From Chengkuizengella sp. SCS-71B (GTDB lineage: Bacteria; Bacillota; Bacilli; Paenibacillales; KCTC-33759): 64,000 nt of DNA. The stretch is from positions 310,001 through 374,000 of the forward strand of contig NZ_JAZHSH010000001.1 of the NCBI RefSeq assembly GCF_040100845.1. Reading direction: 5' to 3'. A program made the position numbers and the translations under genes. The notes beneath the pieces are model-generated. The model did no database searches. It had not been told where the DNA came from and was given only the letters and a program-made list of their open reading frames with translations. Of the stretch, positions 54,453 through 62,809 are shown one piece after another (positions within the stretch are counted from its first letter, which is position 1; each line of letters opens with the position of its first letter).

Positions 54453-55061
54453 TCATCTGTCCTCACAATCATTTCTAGTTCCTGTAAATGCTGGCATTGT
54501 AATATGATCATCATATTGTATGCCCTCTGACTTAAATACTTTTAAAACTGTTAATCCTAAAATTTTGATATCTAACCAAAAAGATTGATTTTCAACATAC
54601 CATACATCATATTTGAATTTTTCCTCCCATGATAATGCATTTCGACCATTCACTTGAGCCCATCCCGTAATACCAGGACGAACTTGATGTCTTTTTGCTT
54701 GATTTTCTGTATATAAAGGTAAGTATTTCATCAGTAATGGTCTTGGACCCACTAAACTTAGATCACCTTTAATTACATTTATTAATTGTGGAAATTCATC
54801 TAAACTCATCTTTCTTATAAAAATACTAAATTTTGTAATTCTTTCTTCAGGTGGTAGAAGATTACCATGTTCATCTAAATCGTTGGTCATTGAACGAAAT
54901 TTATAGATATAAAAAGGTTTTCCATATAATCCGGATCGTTTCTGCTTGAATAAAACTTGTGGTCCCAATCTAATTCTTATTAAGCAAGCAGTCGTCATGA
55001 TTACGGGAGAAAAAATAATTAGAGCCAAGACCGAAAGAAAAATATCAAAACACCTTTTCAA
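54453..55061 (-). CDS. PglC-like initiating sugar-phosphate transferase
   Basis: About 202 residues. RCFDIFLSVLALIIFSPVIM (re-entrant membrane helix), VLFKQKRSGLYGKPFYIYKF, RSMTND, the catalytic Asp-Glu pair in MSLDEFPQLINVIKG, LSLVGPRPLLMKYLPLY and RPGITGWAQVNGRNALSWEE. This subgroup in Campylobacter moves UDP-di-N-acetylbacillosamine to undecaprenyl phosphate. The neighbouring PglD-, PglE- and PglF-like genes fit that. I prefer the TTG at 55061 (AAAGGTGG seven bases upstream) over the ATG at 55079, which overlaps the site. Confidence 0.92.
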   Translation of the reverse strand: MKRCFDIFLSVLALIIFSPVIMTTACLIRIRLGPQVLFKQKRSGLYGKPFYIYKFRSMTNDLDEHGNLLPPEERITKFSIFIRKMSLDEFPQLINVIKGDLSLVGPRPLLMKYLPLYTENQAKRHQVRPGITGWAQVNGRNALSWEEKFKYDVWYVENQSFWLDIKILGLTVLKVFKSEGIQYDDHITMPAFTGTRNDCEDR

Positions 55062-55356
55062 AAAAAAACCACCTTTCATACATGTATTTATCTTCTTTCA
55101 CCTAATCATCAAGGTATTTATCTTTTTATTCTAAACATACGTATGGCTCATAAAATTAAAATATGCATATTTTATCTCTTTAATAATAAGATCTACTTAT
55201 TTTAATGAATAAGATTTTCATAATATTTTAATTTAGAACATAGTATGAAATTAAAATATTATTTCCATAAATCAGCTCGAGGAAAAAAGATAACGAAATC
55301 ATACTGTCATTAAGGGAATCTATAATTCTATTAAGGAATAGAGGAGGTAAATGATT
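55062..55356. promoter_or_regulatory. Divergent control region with AT-rich inverted repeat
   Basis: ATAATATTTTAATTT (55220-55234) has a perfect inverted copy at 55248-55262 after a 13-base gap. It lies between the divergent pglC-like and pglD-like genes. It could be an operator or a hairpin in the leader of the plus-strand acyl module. Confidence 0.45.
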
Positions 55357-55992
55357 GTGGCAAAAAAGCTATTAATTGTGGGTGCAGGTGGGTGCGGTAG
55401 AGAAACGTTATTGTGGGCTAGGCAAATACAAGAAAAGAAACATTTATGGGATGAAATCGGTTTTTTAGATGATAATTTAAATGCATTAAAGGAGTTTAAT
55501 ATTAATGCAAAGTTGGTAGGTACAATCAAAGATTATGAGCCAAAAGAAAATGAGTTTGTAGTATGTGCTATAGGCAATCCAGCAATAAAACAAAGTATTT
55601 GTAATTTATTGCTTGAAAAAGGTGCACAATTCACTAATTTAATTCATCCTACTTCAGTCGTTGCTCACAATGCAAGTTTAGGAAAAGGTGTGATTATTTG
55701 CCCTTATGCAATCATAACAGATAACACAATTTTGGAAGATTTTGTAATAGTAGATTCTTTTTCAAGTATAGGTCATGATGTCGTGATTGAAAAGGGATGT
55801 ACAATAAGTGCTTGTTGTAATGTAATGGGGAATACATCTTTGGAGGAAGGTGTATTTATAGGAGGAAGTGCAGTAGTTATTCCAGGTATAAAAATAGGAA
55901 GAAATGCAACCATTGGAGCAGGGAGTGTAGTTGTTAATAAGGTGAAAGAGAACAATAAAGTGTTTGGCAATCCTGCCGTTCAAATATATTAA
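55357..55992 (+). CDS. PglD-like sugar N-acyltransferase
   Basis: About 211 residues. N-terminal Rossmann-like UDP-sugar domain (LLIVGAGGCGRETLLWARQI) and C-terminal left-handed beta-helix (HPTSVVAHNASLGKGVIICP, DSFSSIGHDVVIEKGC with the catalytic His, NVMGNTSLEEGVFIGGSAVV, IPGIKIGRNATIGAGSVVVN). PglD acetylates the 4-amino group of a UDP-6-deoxy sugar. Here an ACP gene follows, so the acyl donor may be an acyl-ACP. GTG 55357 is nine bases after GGAGG; an ATG at 55351 is only three bases from it. Confidence 0.9.
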   Translation: MAKKLLIVGAGGCGRETLLWARQIQEKKHLWDEIGFLDDNLNALKEFNINAKLVGTIKDYEPKENEFVVCAIGNPAIKQSICNLLLEKGAQFTNLIHPTSVVAHNASLGKGVIICPYAIITDNTILEDFVIVDSFSSIGHDVVIEKGCTISACCNVMGNTSLEEGVFIGGSAVVIPGIKIGRNATIGAGSVVVNKVKENNKVFGNPAVQIY

Positions 55993-56008
55993 AAGGAGTC
56001 GTAAAAAA

Positions 56009-56236
56009 ATGTTGAAAGAAGATTTCTTAAATAAAGTTCGGGACACTCTTGAAGAAGAAATAGAATTGGATATAAATATGGATTTAGACGATTTAGAGGG
56101 ATGGGATTCCCTTGGGCGTTTGAGTATTGCGGCGTTACTTAGTGAAAATTTTGATAAAAAAGTGAATACAAAAACATTAATGGATTGTAGTAAAGTTGAA
56201 GACATTATTCATTTAATAGATGAATATTTAGATTAA
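56009..56236 (+). CDS. Acyl carrier protein (first)
   Basis: 75 residues. Phosphopantetheine site LEGWDSLGRLSIAALL with Ser34 and acidic helices around it; end MDCSKVEDIIHLIDEYL. The ATG follows AAAAGGAG. A longer frame from 55964 lies in the previous gene. The D-S-L motif and length are those of a type II carrier. Just upstream of the DltA-like enzyme, like DltC-type carriers, though order is reversed. Confidence 0.9.
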   Translation: MLKEDFLNKVRDTLEEEIELDINMDLDDLEGWDSLGRLSIAALLSENFDKKVNTKTLMDCSKVEDIIHLIDEYLD

Positions 56237-56264
56237 AGATAATGTGTTTTAGGAGGAGAATATT

Positions 56265-57794
56265 TTGAAAAAGAATGTATTAGAATATCTTGAGAATACC
56301 GCATCTATAAACCCTAATAAACCGGCTATTATGGACAAGGATCGTTCCATTTCATTTGATGCATTGCATAAAAAAGCAAAGGGGTTAGGTACGGTTATTC
56401 ATCATAAAAACAATCAATTAAAGCAGCCCATTGCCGCTTTTTTACCTAAAGGTTTGGAAGGTATACTCTCTTTCTTGGGAATATTATACAGTGGGAATTT
56501 TTATGTACCGTTAGATATAAAATCACCTAAAAAAAGAATTCAAGCCATTATAGAAAATTTGGAACCCATGTTTATCATTACATCTCAACAATATATAGAG
56601 GTTTTGAAGTCAATAGATATTGAAGAAAAGAATATAATTGTATTAGATAAAATTTACGATAGTTTACAAACTTATGATGATGAATGTCTACAAAATATAC
56701 AATCAAAAATGATAGGCACAGACCCTATTTACACAATGTATACATCAGGTTCTACCGGCATACCTAAAGGAGTGGTCATTCCACATATAGCAGTTATTGA
56801 TTATATTGACTGGATGATTGATCAATTTGAAATTAATTCTAACACGATCATTGGTAACCAAGCTCCGTTCTATTTTGATATATCACAGGTTGACCTGTAT
56901 CTTAGTTTAGCTACTGCTGCTACCTTAGTGATTATACCAGAACAACTTTTTTCATTTCCTATTAAGCTGATAGAGTACGTAAATCAAACAAAGATTAATT
57001 TTATTTTTTGGGTTCCATCTGTGTTTATAAATGTTGCAAACTCACAAATATTGGAAGAGTTTGATGATTGTAGTTTGAGGAAGATCTTATTTATTGGAGA
57101 AGTTATGCCTACTAGACACTTTAACTATTGGAAGAGATGTCTACCTAATGCACTGTATGCTAATTTATATGGTCCTACTGAAGCAACATTAGCTTGTACG
57201 TATTTTATTATAGATAGGGAATTTAAAGATCATGAACCTTTGCCGATCGGTTCTCCTTGTCTTAATACGGACATTATGATTCTAAACGATTCAGGAAATG
57301 AAGTAAGGGATCATGAAGTAGGAGAGTTATGTGTAAGAGGTAGTTCTTTAGCATTAGGTTATTGGAATGATGAAGAAAAGACAAAAGCAGTTTTTATACA
57401 AAATCCACTTCACAACAATTATCCTGAGCTTATTTATAGAACGGGTGATTTGGTGTATTACAACGAAAATAAAGAGCTGATGTATATTGGACGAAATGAC
57501 TCTCAAATCAAACACATGGGTTATAGGATAGAATTGGGTGAAATTGAAAATACAATTTTAAGCCTAAAAGAATTTGATACCGTATGCATTATTTATAATA
57601 AGATCAAACGTGAAATTACAATGTTTTACACAACAAATATGAACATGTCAGATAGAGAAGTCAGAAGAAAATTAGCAGATATCATTCCCAAATATATGAT
57701 CCCCTCAGTGTTTTATCATCTTAATAAACTTCCATTAAATCAGAATTTGAAAATTGACAGGGTAAAATTAGCCAATAAATATTTGGAGAAATAA
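56265..57794 (+). CDS. AMP-forming adenylation enzyme (DltA/NRPS A-domain-like)
   Basis: 509 residues. Core motifs: A3 YTMYTSGSTGIPKGVVIPH (156-174), A4 YFDISQVDLYLSL with Asp204, A5 NLYGPTEAT (300-308), A7 YRTGDLV (391-397), A8 GRNDSQIKHMGYRIELGEIE (409-428) and A10 NQNLKIDR with Lys496. Asp204 matches the residue that binds the amino group of amino acid substrates, so an amino acid is likely. It would load one of the flanking ACPs. TTG start after AGGAGGAG. Exact substrate not determined. Confidence 0.9.
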   Translation: MKKNVLEYLENTASINPNKPAIMDKDRSISFDALHKKAKGLGTVIHHKNNQLKQPIAAFLPKGLEGILSFLGILYSGNFYVPLDIKSPKKRIQAIIENLEPMFIITSQQYIEVLKSIDIEEKNIIVLDKIYDSLQTYDDECLQNIQSKMIGTDPIYTMYTSGSTGIPKGVVIPHIAVIDYIDWMIDQFEINSNTIIGNQAPFYFDISQVDLYLSLATAATLVIIPEQLFSFPIKLIEYVNQTKINFIFWVPSVFINVANSQILEEFDDCSLRKILFIGEVMPTRHFNYWKRCLPNALYANLYGPTEATLACTYFIIDREFKDHEPLPIGSPCLNTDIMILNDSGNEVRDHEVGELCVRGSSLALGYWNDEEKTKAVFIQNPLHNNYPELIYRTGDLVYYNENKELMYIGRNDSQIKHMGYRIELGEIENTILSLKEFDTVCIIYNKIKREITMFYTTNMNMSDREVRRKLADIIPKYMIPSVFYHLNKLPLNQNLKIDRVKLANKYLEK

Positions 57795-57829
57795 ATCCTA
57801 TAAAATGTATCAAAATTGGAGGATAGAAC

Positions 57830-58060
57830 ATGAATTCTGTATTGCAAATTCTTCAAGACGTAAGACCAGATATTAATTTTGGAAAATCAAATCATTTTAT
57901 TAATGATGGCATCCTAGACTCGTTTGATATTATTTCTTTAGTATCGATCATTGATAAAGAGTTTGAAATATCAATTAGTGGCTTAGAAATCATTCCAGAA
58001 AATTTTACAGACTTAGGAACAATCAAAGACCTTATAGAAAGAAGCGGTGGTAAGGTATGA
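57830..58060 (+). CDS. Acyl carrier protein (second)
   Basis: 76 residues with the carrier site DGILDSFDIISLVSIIDKEF, Ser31. The ATG follows TTGGAGG. Its stop overlaps the KAS III start by four bases. Distinct from the first ACP, so each probably serves a different step (amino acid loading versus chain extension). Confidence 0.9.
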   Translation: MNSVLQILQDVRPDINFGKSNHFINDGILDSFDIISLVSIIDKEFEISISGLEIIPENFTDLGTIKDLIERSGGKV

Positions 58061-59124
58061 ATTTTAAGTATAAAAATAAAAAAATAACTGGAATATTAGC
58101 GGTTGTACCTGAAAATGAAGTTAAGTTTGAAGATGAAGCTTCGAATTATAATTTTCCTATACAAAAGTCTCTAAGATTAAAAAGAATTATGGGTTATGAT
58201 CGTCACAGAATAGTAGATGAGGATACATGTGTTTCGGACCTTTGTATTTTTGGTTTAAATTATTTAATTGATCATAGCTATTTATCAAAAGAGGATATTG
58301 ATGCTCTATTGCTTATTACACAAACACCTGATTATTTCATGCCTCCTACTAGTAATATTATTCAGGGAGAATTAGGACTAAAGAAAGACATTGTGTGTAT
58401 GGATATCAATCAAGCATGTGCAGGGTACAATATTGGATTGATGCAAGCTTTTATGTTGTTAGAGCAAGAATCAATTCATAAAGTGGTTGTATTAAATGCA
58501 GATGTAATGAGTCGTAAAACCTCCAAACACGATCGAAATAGTTATCCTCTTATAGGTGACGCAGCTTCTATTACCATTGTTGAAGAATCAGATAAGGATT
58601 CAAAAATATTTGCTAATTTAAAGAATGATGGGAGTAAGGGGGATGCATTGATGATTCCAGCAGGAGGAATGAAATCACCTTCAACAGTAGAAACGGGTGA
58701 ACTTGAAGATACAGGGGATGGGAATTTGAGAAGTAAGGATCACTTAGTTATGGATGGTACAGGTATATTTAATTTTGTTCTTAGTGAAGTGCCTCCTATG
58801 ATAAACCAGTTGTTTAACTTCTCTCAGGAAAACCAGTCTGAGATCGATTATTATATATTTCATCAGCCTAACAAGTTCATCTTAGAAAAATTAGCCGATG
58901 CAATGGATATACCATACGATAAAATGCCTAACAATTTAGTAGGGAATTTTGGGAATTCAAATGGCGCAACCATTCCAGCAACAATTTGTTTTAACCTTGG
59001 TGAACAGCTGTTAGAACAATCATATAAGCTATGTCTTGCTGGGTTTGGAGCAGGGCTAACATGGAATTCTATGTCCATAGAAATTGGGAATTTACAATTT
59101 TGTGAATGGATTGAATATAAATAA
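58057..59124 (+). CDS. 3-oxoacyl-ACP synthase III-like ketosynthase
   Basis: 355 residues, thiolase fold. Catalytic triad: Cys121 (DINQACAGYNIGL), His269 (FHQPNK) and Asn300 (GNFGNSNGATIP). Others: ITQTPDYFMPPTSNIIQGEL and LIGDAASITIVEE. KAS III-like enzymes in surface-glycan islands make or transfer short acyl chains for sugar N-acylation. It is coupled to the second ACP gene. Confidence 0.92.
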   Translation: MNFKYKNKKITGILAVVPENEVKFEDEASNYNFPIQKSLRLKRIMGYDRHRIVDEDTCVSDLCIFGLNYLIDHSYLSKEDIDALLLITQTPDYFMPPTSNIIQGELGLKKDIVCMDINQACAGYNIGLMQAFMLLEQESIHKVVVLNADVMSRKTSKHDRNSYPLIGDAASITIVEESDKDSKIFANLKNDGSKGDALMIPAGGMKSPSTVETGELEDTGDGNLRSKDHLVMDGTGIFNFVLSEVPPMINQLFNFSQENQSEIDYYIFHQPNKFILEKLADAMDIPYDKMPNNLVGNFGNSNGATIPATICFNLGEQLLEQSYKLCLAGFGAGLTWNSMSIEIGNLQFCEWIEYK

Positions 59125-59159
59125 TGGATAAACAATAAAAATGGTTAGAGGTATAAAAA

Positions 59160-59528
59160 ATGTATATTGGTGTGGATATGATTGAGGTTAAGAGAGTTTC
59201 AAAATTGGTTGAACACGATACTTATATTTTGAATGTTTTTACTCAAAATGAGTTAAATATAGTACATAATTACGGAGAAATAAAAAGAATAGAAAGTTTA
59301 GCTGGAAAATTTGCTGCAAAGGAAGCTACTGTAAAAGCACTGGGTACAGGGTTCGATAATAAGATTATGCCAAAAGATATTGAAGTATTGAACAATGAAA
59401 ATGGTAAACCCATTCTAAGATTGCATAACGCTGCATTAGAAATGGCCTTAAAATTAGGCATTAGAGACCTCAATATCTCAATATCTCATAATAAAACTAC
59501 AGCGATAAGCTTTGTAACCCTAACATAA
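59160..59528 (+). CDS. Holo-ACP synthase (AcpS-type phosphopantetheinyl transferase)
   Basis: 122 residues. GVDMIEVKRVSKLV at the N-terminus (Mg-binding Asp), then SLAGKFAAKEATVKALGTGF and SISHNKTTAISFV at the C-terminus. It attaches phosphopantetheine to carrier proteins. A second, cluster-borne AcpS suggests that the two ACPs here need their own activator. A 7-bp hairpin (AACCCTA/TAGGGTT, 59516-59536) overlaps the stop. Confidence 0.94.
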   Translation: MYIGVDMIEVKRVSKLVEHDTYILNVFTQNELNIVHNYGEIKRIESLAGKFAAKEATVKALGTGFDNKIMPKDIEVLNNENGKPILRLHNAALEMALKLGIRDLNISISHNKTTAISFVTLT

Positions 59529-59694
59529 CTAGGGTTCAATTGATATCTGAATCAGAAACCTTAACATCTCTCATTTTCCTTATTTTAAAAGTTTTAGTTC
59601 CTTTTTCCTATTAAGTTCTATTCATATTCAATATAACATAATGTAATATTATTTAGCCCTTTAAAAAAATAGAATAAAAAGGGAGGTTCGGTTA

Positions 59695-61509
59695 GTGCTG
59701 TACCGAAAAAGGTTAATACACTTAATTATGTTAGATTCATTATGTGTATTAACTGCCATATATTTTAGTTATTTTATTGTAGGCACGGAGAATTTTTTTA
59801 CATCATGCCTGCTTGTCAGTTCCCTAACCTTACTTATTGGGCATCATCTTTTAGCAGGATATTATAAGCTTTATAAAAAGTTTTGGGAATATGCTAGTAT
59901 TGGTGAATTAATCATCATTTGCAAAACTGTCACCTTAACCATTGTGATAACTGCACTTGTGCAATTGATTTTTTACCAAAGTATTTATGTTAGGGCACTT
60001 GTTGTTACATGGATGATACATTTGTTGTTAGTAGGTGGTGTAAGGTTTGTTTGGCGATTATATCAAGATACATATTTTAAAAGTAAAGTTCAAGGAAAGA
60101 ATACTTTAATTATAGGAGCAGGATCTGCTGGTACCATGGTGGTTCGACAGCTTAAGAATAATAAAAACTCAAAACTTTATCCTGTTGCATTTATTGATGA
60201 TGATAGTCAAAAACAACAGATGGAAATCATGGGAGTGCCTGTTATAGGCGGCGTAAGTAAAATTAAACAAACAGTTGCAAAGTATAACATTACTAATATT
60301 GTAATTGCTATCCCTTCGCTTAATAAAAAGGAATTGAACAAAATAGTACAAGAATGTATGAAATCTAATATAAAACCCCAATCCCTTCCAATGATAGAGG
60401 ACTTAATATTAGGAAAAGTGTCCGTTAATGATTTTAGAAATGTCAGAATAGAAGACCTGCTTGGAAGAGACCCAGTTCAGCTTGATGATAGAAATCTACT
60501 AAATTCAATTCAAAACCAAACGGTCTTAGTAACAGGTGCGGGCGGATCTATAGGATCTGAGATTTGTAGACAAATTTCAAATTATAAGCCAACTAAAGTA
60601 GTTTTATTTGGTCATGGTGAAAATAGCATATACACCATTGAGCAAGAATTGATTCAAACATATACAGGTATTCAATTCATTACTGAGGTTGCAGACATTC
60701 AGGATAAAGAAAAAGTGCTTGCTGTCATGTTAAAACATAAACCAAGCATCGTTTATCATGCGGCTGCACATAAACATGTTCCTTTAATGGAAAGGAACCC
60801 TGAAGAAGCGGTCAAAAATAATGTCTTAGGGACAAAATATGTAGCAGAAGCAGCTAGTCATGCAAAAGTAAATACATTTGTGGTCGTTTCAACAGATAAA
60901 GCAGTGAACCCGACAAGTGTAATGGGTGCAACGAAGCGTATAGCTGAAATGGTAGTACAACATTTAGACACAATAAGTAATACACGTTTTGTAGCGGTTA
61001 GGTTTGGCAATGTGCTTGGTAGTAGAGGAAGTGTTATTCCATTATTTAAAAAACAAATTCAAGCGGGAGGACCAGTTACGGTTACTCACCCAGACATGGT
61101 TCGTTATTTTATGACAATTCCAGAAGCCTCGAGGTTAGTTATTCAAGCTGGAGCATTAGCAAGAGGTGGTGAAGTATTTGTATTGGATATGGGTGAACCT
61201 GTTAAAATAATAGATTTAGCAAAGAACCTAATTAAACTATCGGGTAATTCTGTGGAGGAGATAGGAATTGAATACACTGGTATACGTCCTGGCGAAAAGT
61301 TATTTGAAGAGTTATTAAATGAAAGTGAGGTACATAGCAAGGAAATTTTCCCTAAAATTCATATCGGAAAATCTACAGCTATTGACGGACGATTGTTATA
61401 TTCGTTTATCAATGATTTCGTAAATATGTCATCAACTGAATTGAAAACTAAATTGCTAGAAATGACAAATAACCAAACAGAACAAGATGTATTGGTTATA
61501 AATGAATAG
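59695..61509 (+). CDS. FlaA1/CapD-type membrane nucleotide-sugar 4,6-dehydratase (copy 3)
   Basis: 604 residues from a GTG after GGGAGG. Same length and layout as copy 1: four membrane helices, GAGSAGT Rossmann loop, then LVTGAGGSIGSEICRQISNY, HAAAHKHVPLMERNPEEAV, VSTDKAVNPTSVMGATKR and RFGNVLGSRGSVIPLFKKQI. With the PglC-, PglD- and PglE-like genes it would open a bacillosamine-like pathway (UDP-GlcNAc to the 4-keto-6-deoxy intermediate). Confidence 0.93.
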   Translation: MLYRKRLIHLIMLDSLCVLTAIYFSYFIVGTENFFTSCLLVSSLTLLIGHHLLAGYYKLYKKFWEYASIGELIIICKTVTLTIVITALVQLIFYQSIYVRALVVTWMIHLLLVGGVRFVWRLYQDTYFKSKVQGKNTLIIGAGSAGTMVVRQLKNNKNSKLYPVAFIDDDSQKQQMEIMGVPVIGGVSKIKQTVAKYNITNIVIAIPSLNKKELNKIVQECMKSNIKPQSLPMIEDLILGKVSVNDFRNVRIEDLLGRDPVQLDDRNLLNSIQNQTVLVTGAGGSIGSEICRQISNYKPTKVVLFGHGENSIYTIEQELIQTYTGIQFITEVADIQDKEKVLAVMLKHKPSIVYHAAAHKHVPLMERNPEEAVKNNVLGTKYVAEAASHAKVNTFVVVSTDKAVNPTSVMGATKRIAEMVVQHLDTISNTRFVAVRFGNVLGSRGSVIPLFKKQIQAGGPVTVTHPDMVRYFMTIPEASRLVIQAGALARGGEVFVLDMGEPVKIIDLAKNLIKLSGNSVEEIGIEYTGIRPGEKLFEELLNESEVHSKEIFPKIHIGKSTAIDGRLLYSFINDFVNMSSTELKTKLLEMTNNQTEQDVLVINE

Positions 61510-61629
61510 CAATTTTTCTTCGATCACCCCTTTAATACTTAAAATTCAATAGGAACTTAATCATATAAAGTAATAATTCATTCAAACTTTAATATATATA
61601 GACTATAAACTATTAGGGGTGAAGAGATA

Positions 61630-62760
61630 GTGCAAAAGATTCTCATATTAGCAAATTATGCTAGAGGGTTATATAATTTTAGATTTGAGTTGATACAAAG
61701 ACTTATAAATGACGGTTATAAAGTTTATATTTCATTGCCAGAATCAATAGAAGATGAAAAAGTGAAAATCATATCAAAAACAGGAGCAAAACTCATACAG
61801 ACATACATAAATAGAAGAGGAATAAATCCTATTGAAGACCTAAAATTAATGTATAGATATAAAAAAATAATTAAAGATGTTGATCCAGATTTGATCCTGA
61901 CCTATACAATTAAACCTAATATATATGGAACAATTGCAGCAGCTAGGTTTAATAAACCAGTCATTATGAATATCACAGGACTTGGTCACTCGTTTTATAA
62001 TAATAAGTTAAGCATTATAGTTAAGAAACTATATAAATATGCTTGCAATACCACTAAAATGATATTTTTCCAAAATGAACATGACCATTCTATTTTCGTC
62101 ACCAATAATATTGTTGAACATAGTAAAACAAAACTAGTCAAAGGTTCTGGAGTTAATCTCAATAAATTCACACCTCTAGAAGATAATAACAGTGATGAAG
62201 TGGTTCGATTTTTATTTATCGCAAGAATTATGAAAGAAAAAGGAATAGAAGAGTATCTCGAAGCTGCAAATAGACTTTCTAAGAAATATTCCAATGTACA
62301 GTTTCAAATACTCGGAGGATTTGAAGAAGAAAAGTACGTCAATATCATTAAGGATCATCAACATATACAATATCTTGGTTTCTCTAATGATGTGCGGGAA
62401 GAAATTAAAAAAGTGGACTGCATAGTTCATCCTACCTATTTCGAAGGAATGTCCAATGTTCTATTAGAAGGGGCAGCAATGGGTAAACCCCTTATAGCTT
62501 CTAACGTACCTGGATGCAAAGAAATTATTGAAGAAGGATATAACGGTTACTTATGTGAGGCAAGGTCTATAGAGTCATTAGAAAATAAACTTAATCAATT
62601 TATAGCGTTAAACAGCGAAGAAAAAAAGGTTTTGGGTGAAAATTCCCGTAAAAAAGTAAAAAGTGAATTTGATAGAAACATTGTAATAGGCCATTATATG
62701 ACAACAATAAAAAATATTTTAACAGAAACAAAAGGGAGGATAGAACATGAATTTGTATAA
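61630..62760 (+). CDS. Glycosyltransferase family 4 (PglA-like)
   Basis: 376 residues. KILILANYARGLYNFRFELI, YTIKPNIYGTIAAARFNKPV, NITGLGHSFYN, GSGVNLNKFTPLE, FLFIARIMKEKGIEEYLEAA and HPTYFEGMSNVLLEGAAMGK (E-x7-E). The opening resembles PglA-type enzymes that add a hexosamine to undecaprenyl-linked bacillosamine, which fits the PglC-like initiator. GTG start after GGGGTGAAGAG. Confidence 0.92.
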   Translation: MQKILILANYARGLYNFRFELIQRLINDGYKVYISLPESIEDEKVKIISKTGAKLIQTYINRRGINPIEDLKLMYRYKKIIKDVDPDLILTYTIKPNIYGTIAAARFNKPVIMNITGLGHSFYNNKLSIIVKKLYKYACNTTKMIFFQNEHDHSIFVTNNIVEHSKTKLVKGSGVNLNKFTPLEDNNSDEVVRFLFIARIMKEKGIEEYLEAANRLSKKYSNVQFQILGGFEEEKYVNIIKDHQHIQYLGFSNDVREEIKKVDCIVHPTYFEGMSNVLLEGAAMGKPLIASNVPGCKEIIEEGYNGYLCEARSIESLENKLNQFIALNSEEKKVLGENSRKKVKSEFDRNIVIGHYMTTIKNILTETKGRIEHEFV

Positions 62761-62809
62761 AATTAGCATACCTGTTGAAGTTGTTGAATGGTGCAGGGTA
62801 AATTTATGA
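62747..62809 (+). CDS. 20-aa ORF bridging two glycosyltransferase genes
   Basis: The ATG follows AAAGGGAGGATAG, a strong binding site, but opens only MNLYKISIPVEVVEWCRVNL. It overlaps the end of the previous gene (14 bases) and its TGA overlaps the next ATG (ATGA). It is probably a translational coupler or the stump of a deleted gene. No family seen. Confidence 0.45.
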   Translation: MNLYKISIPVEVVEWCRVNL

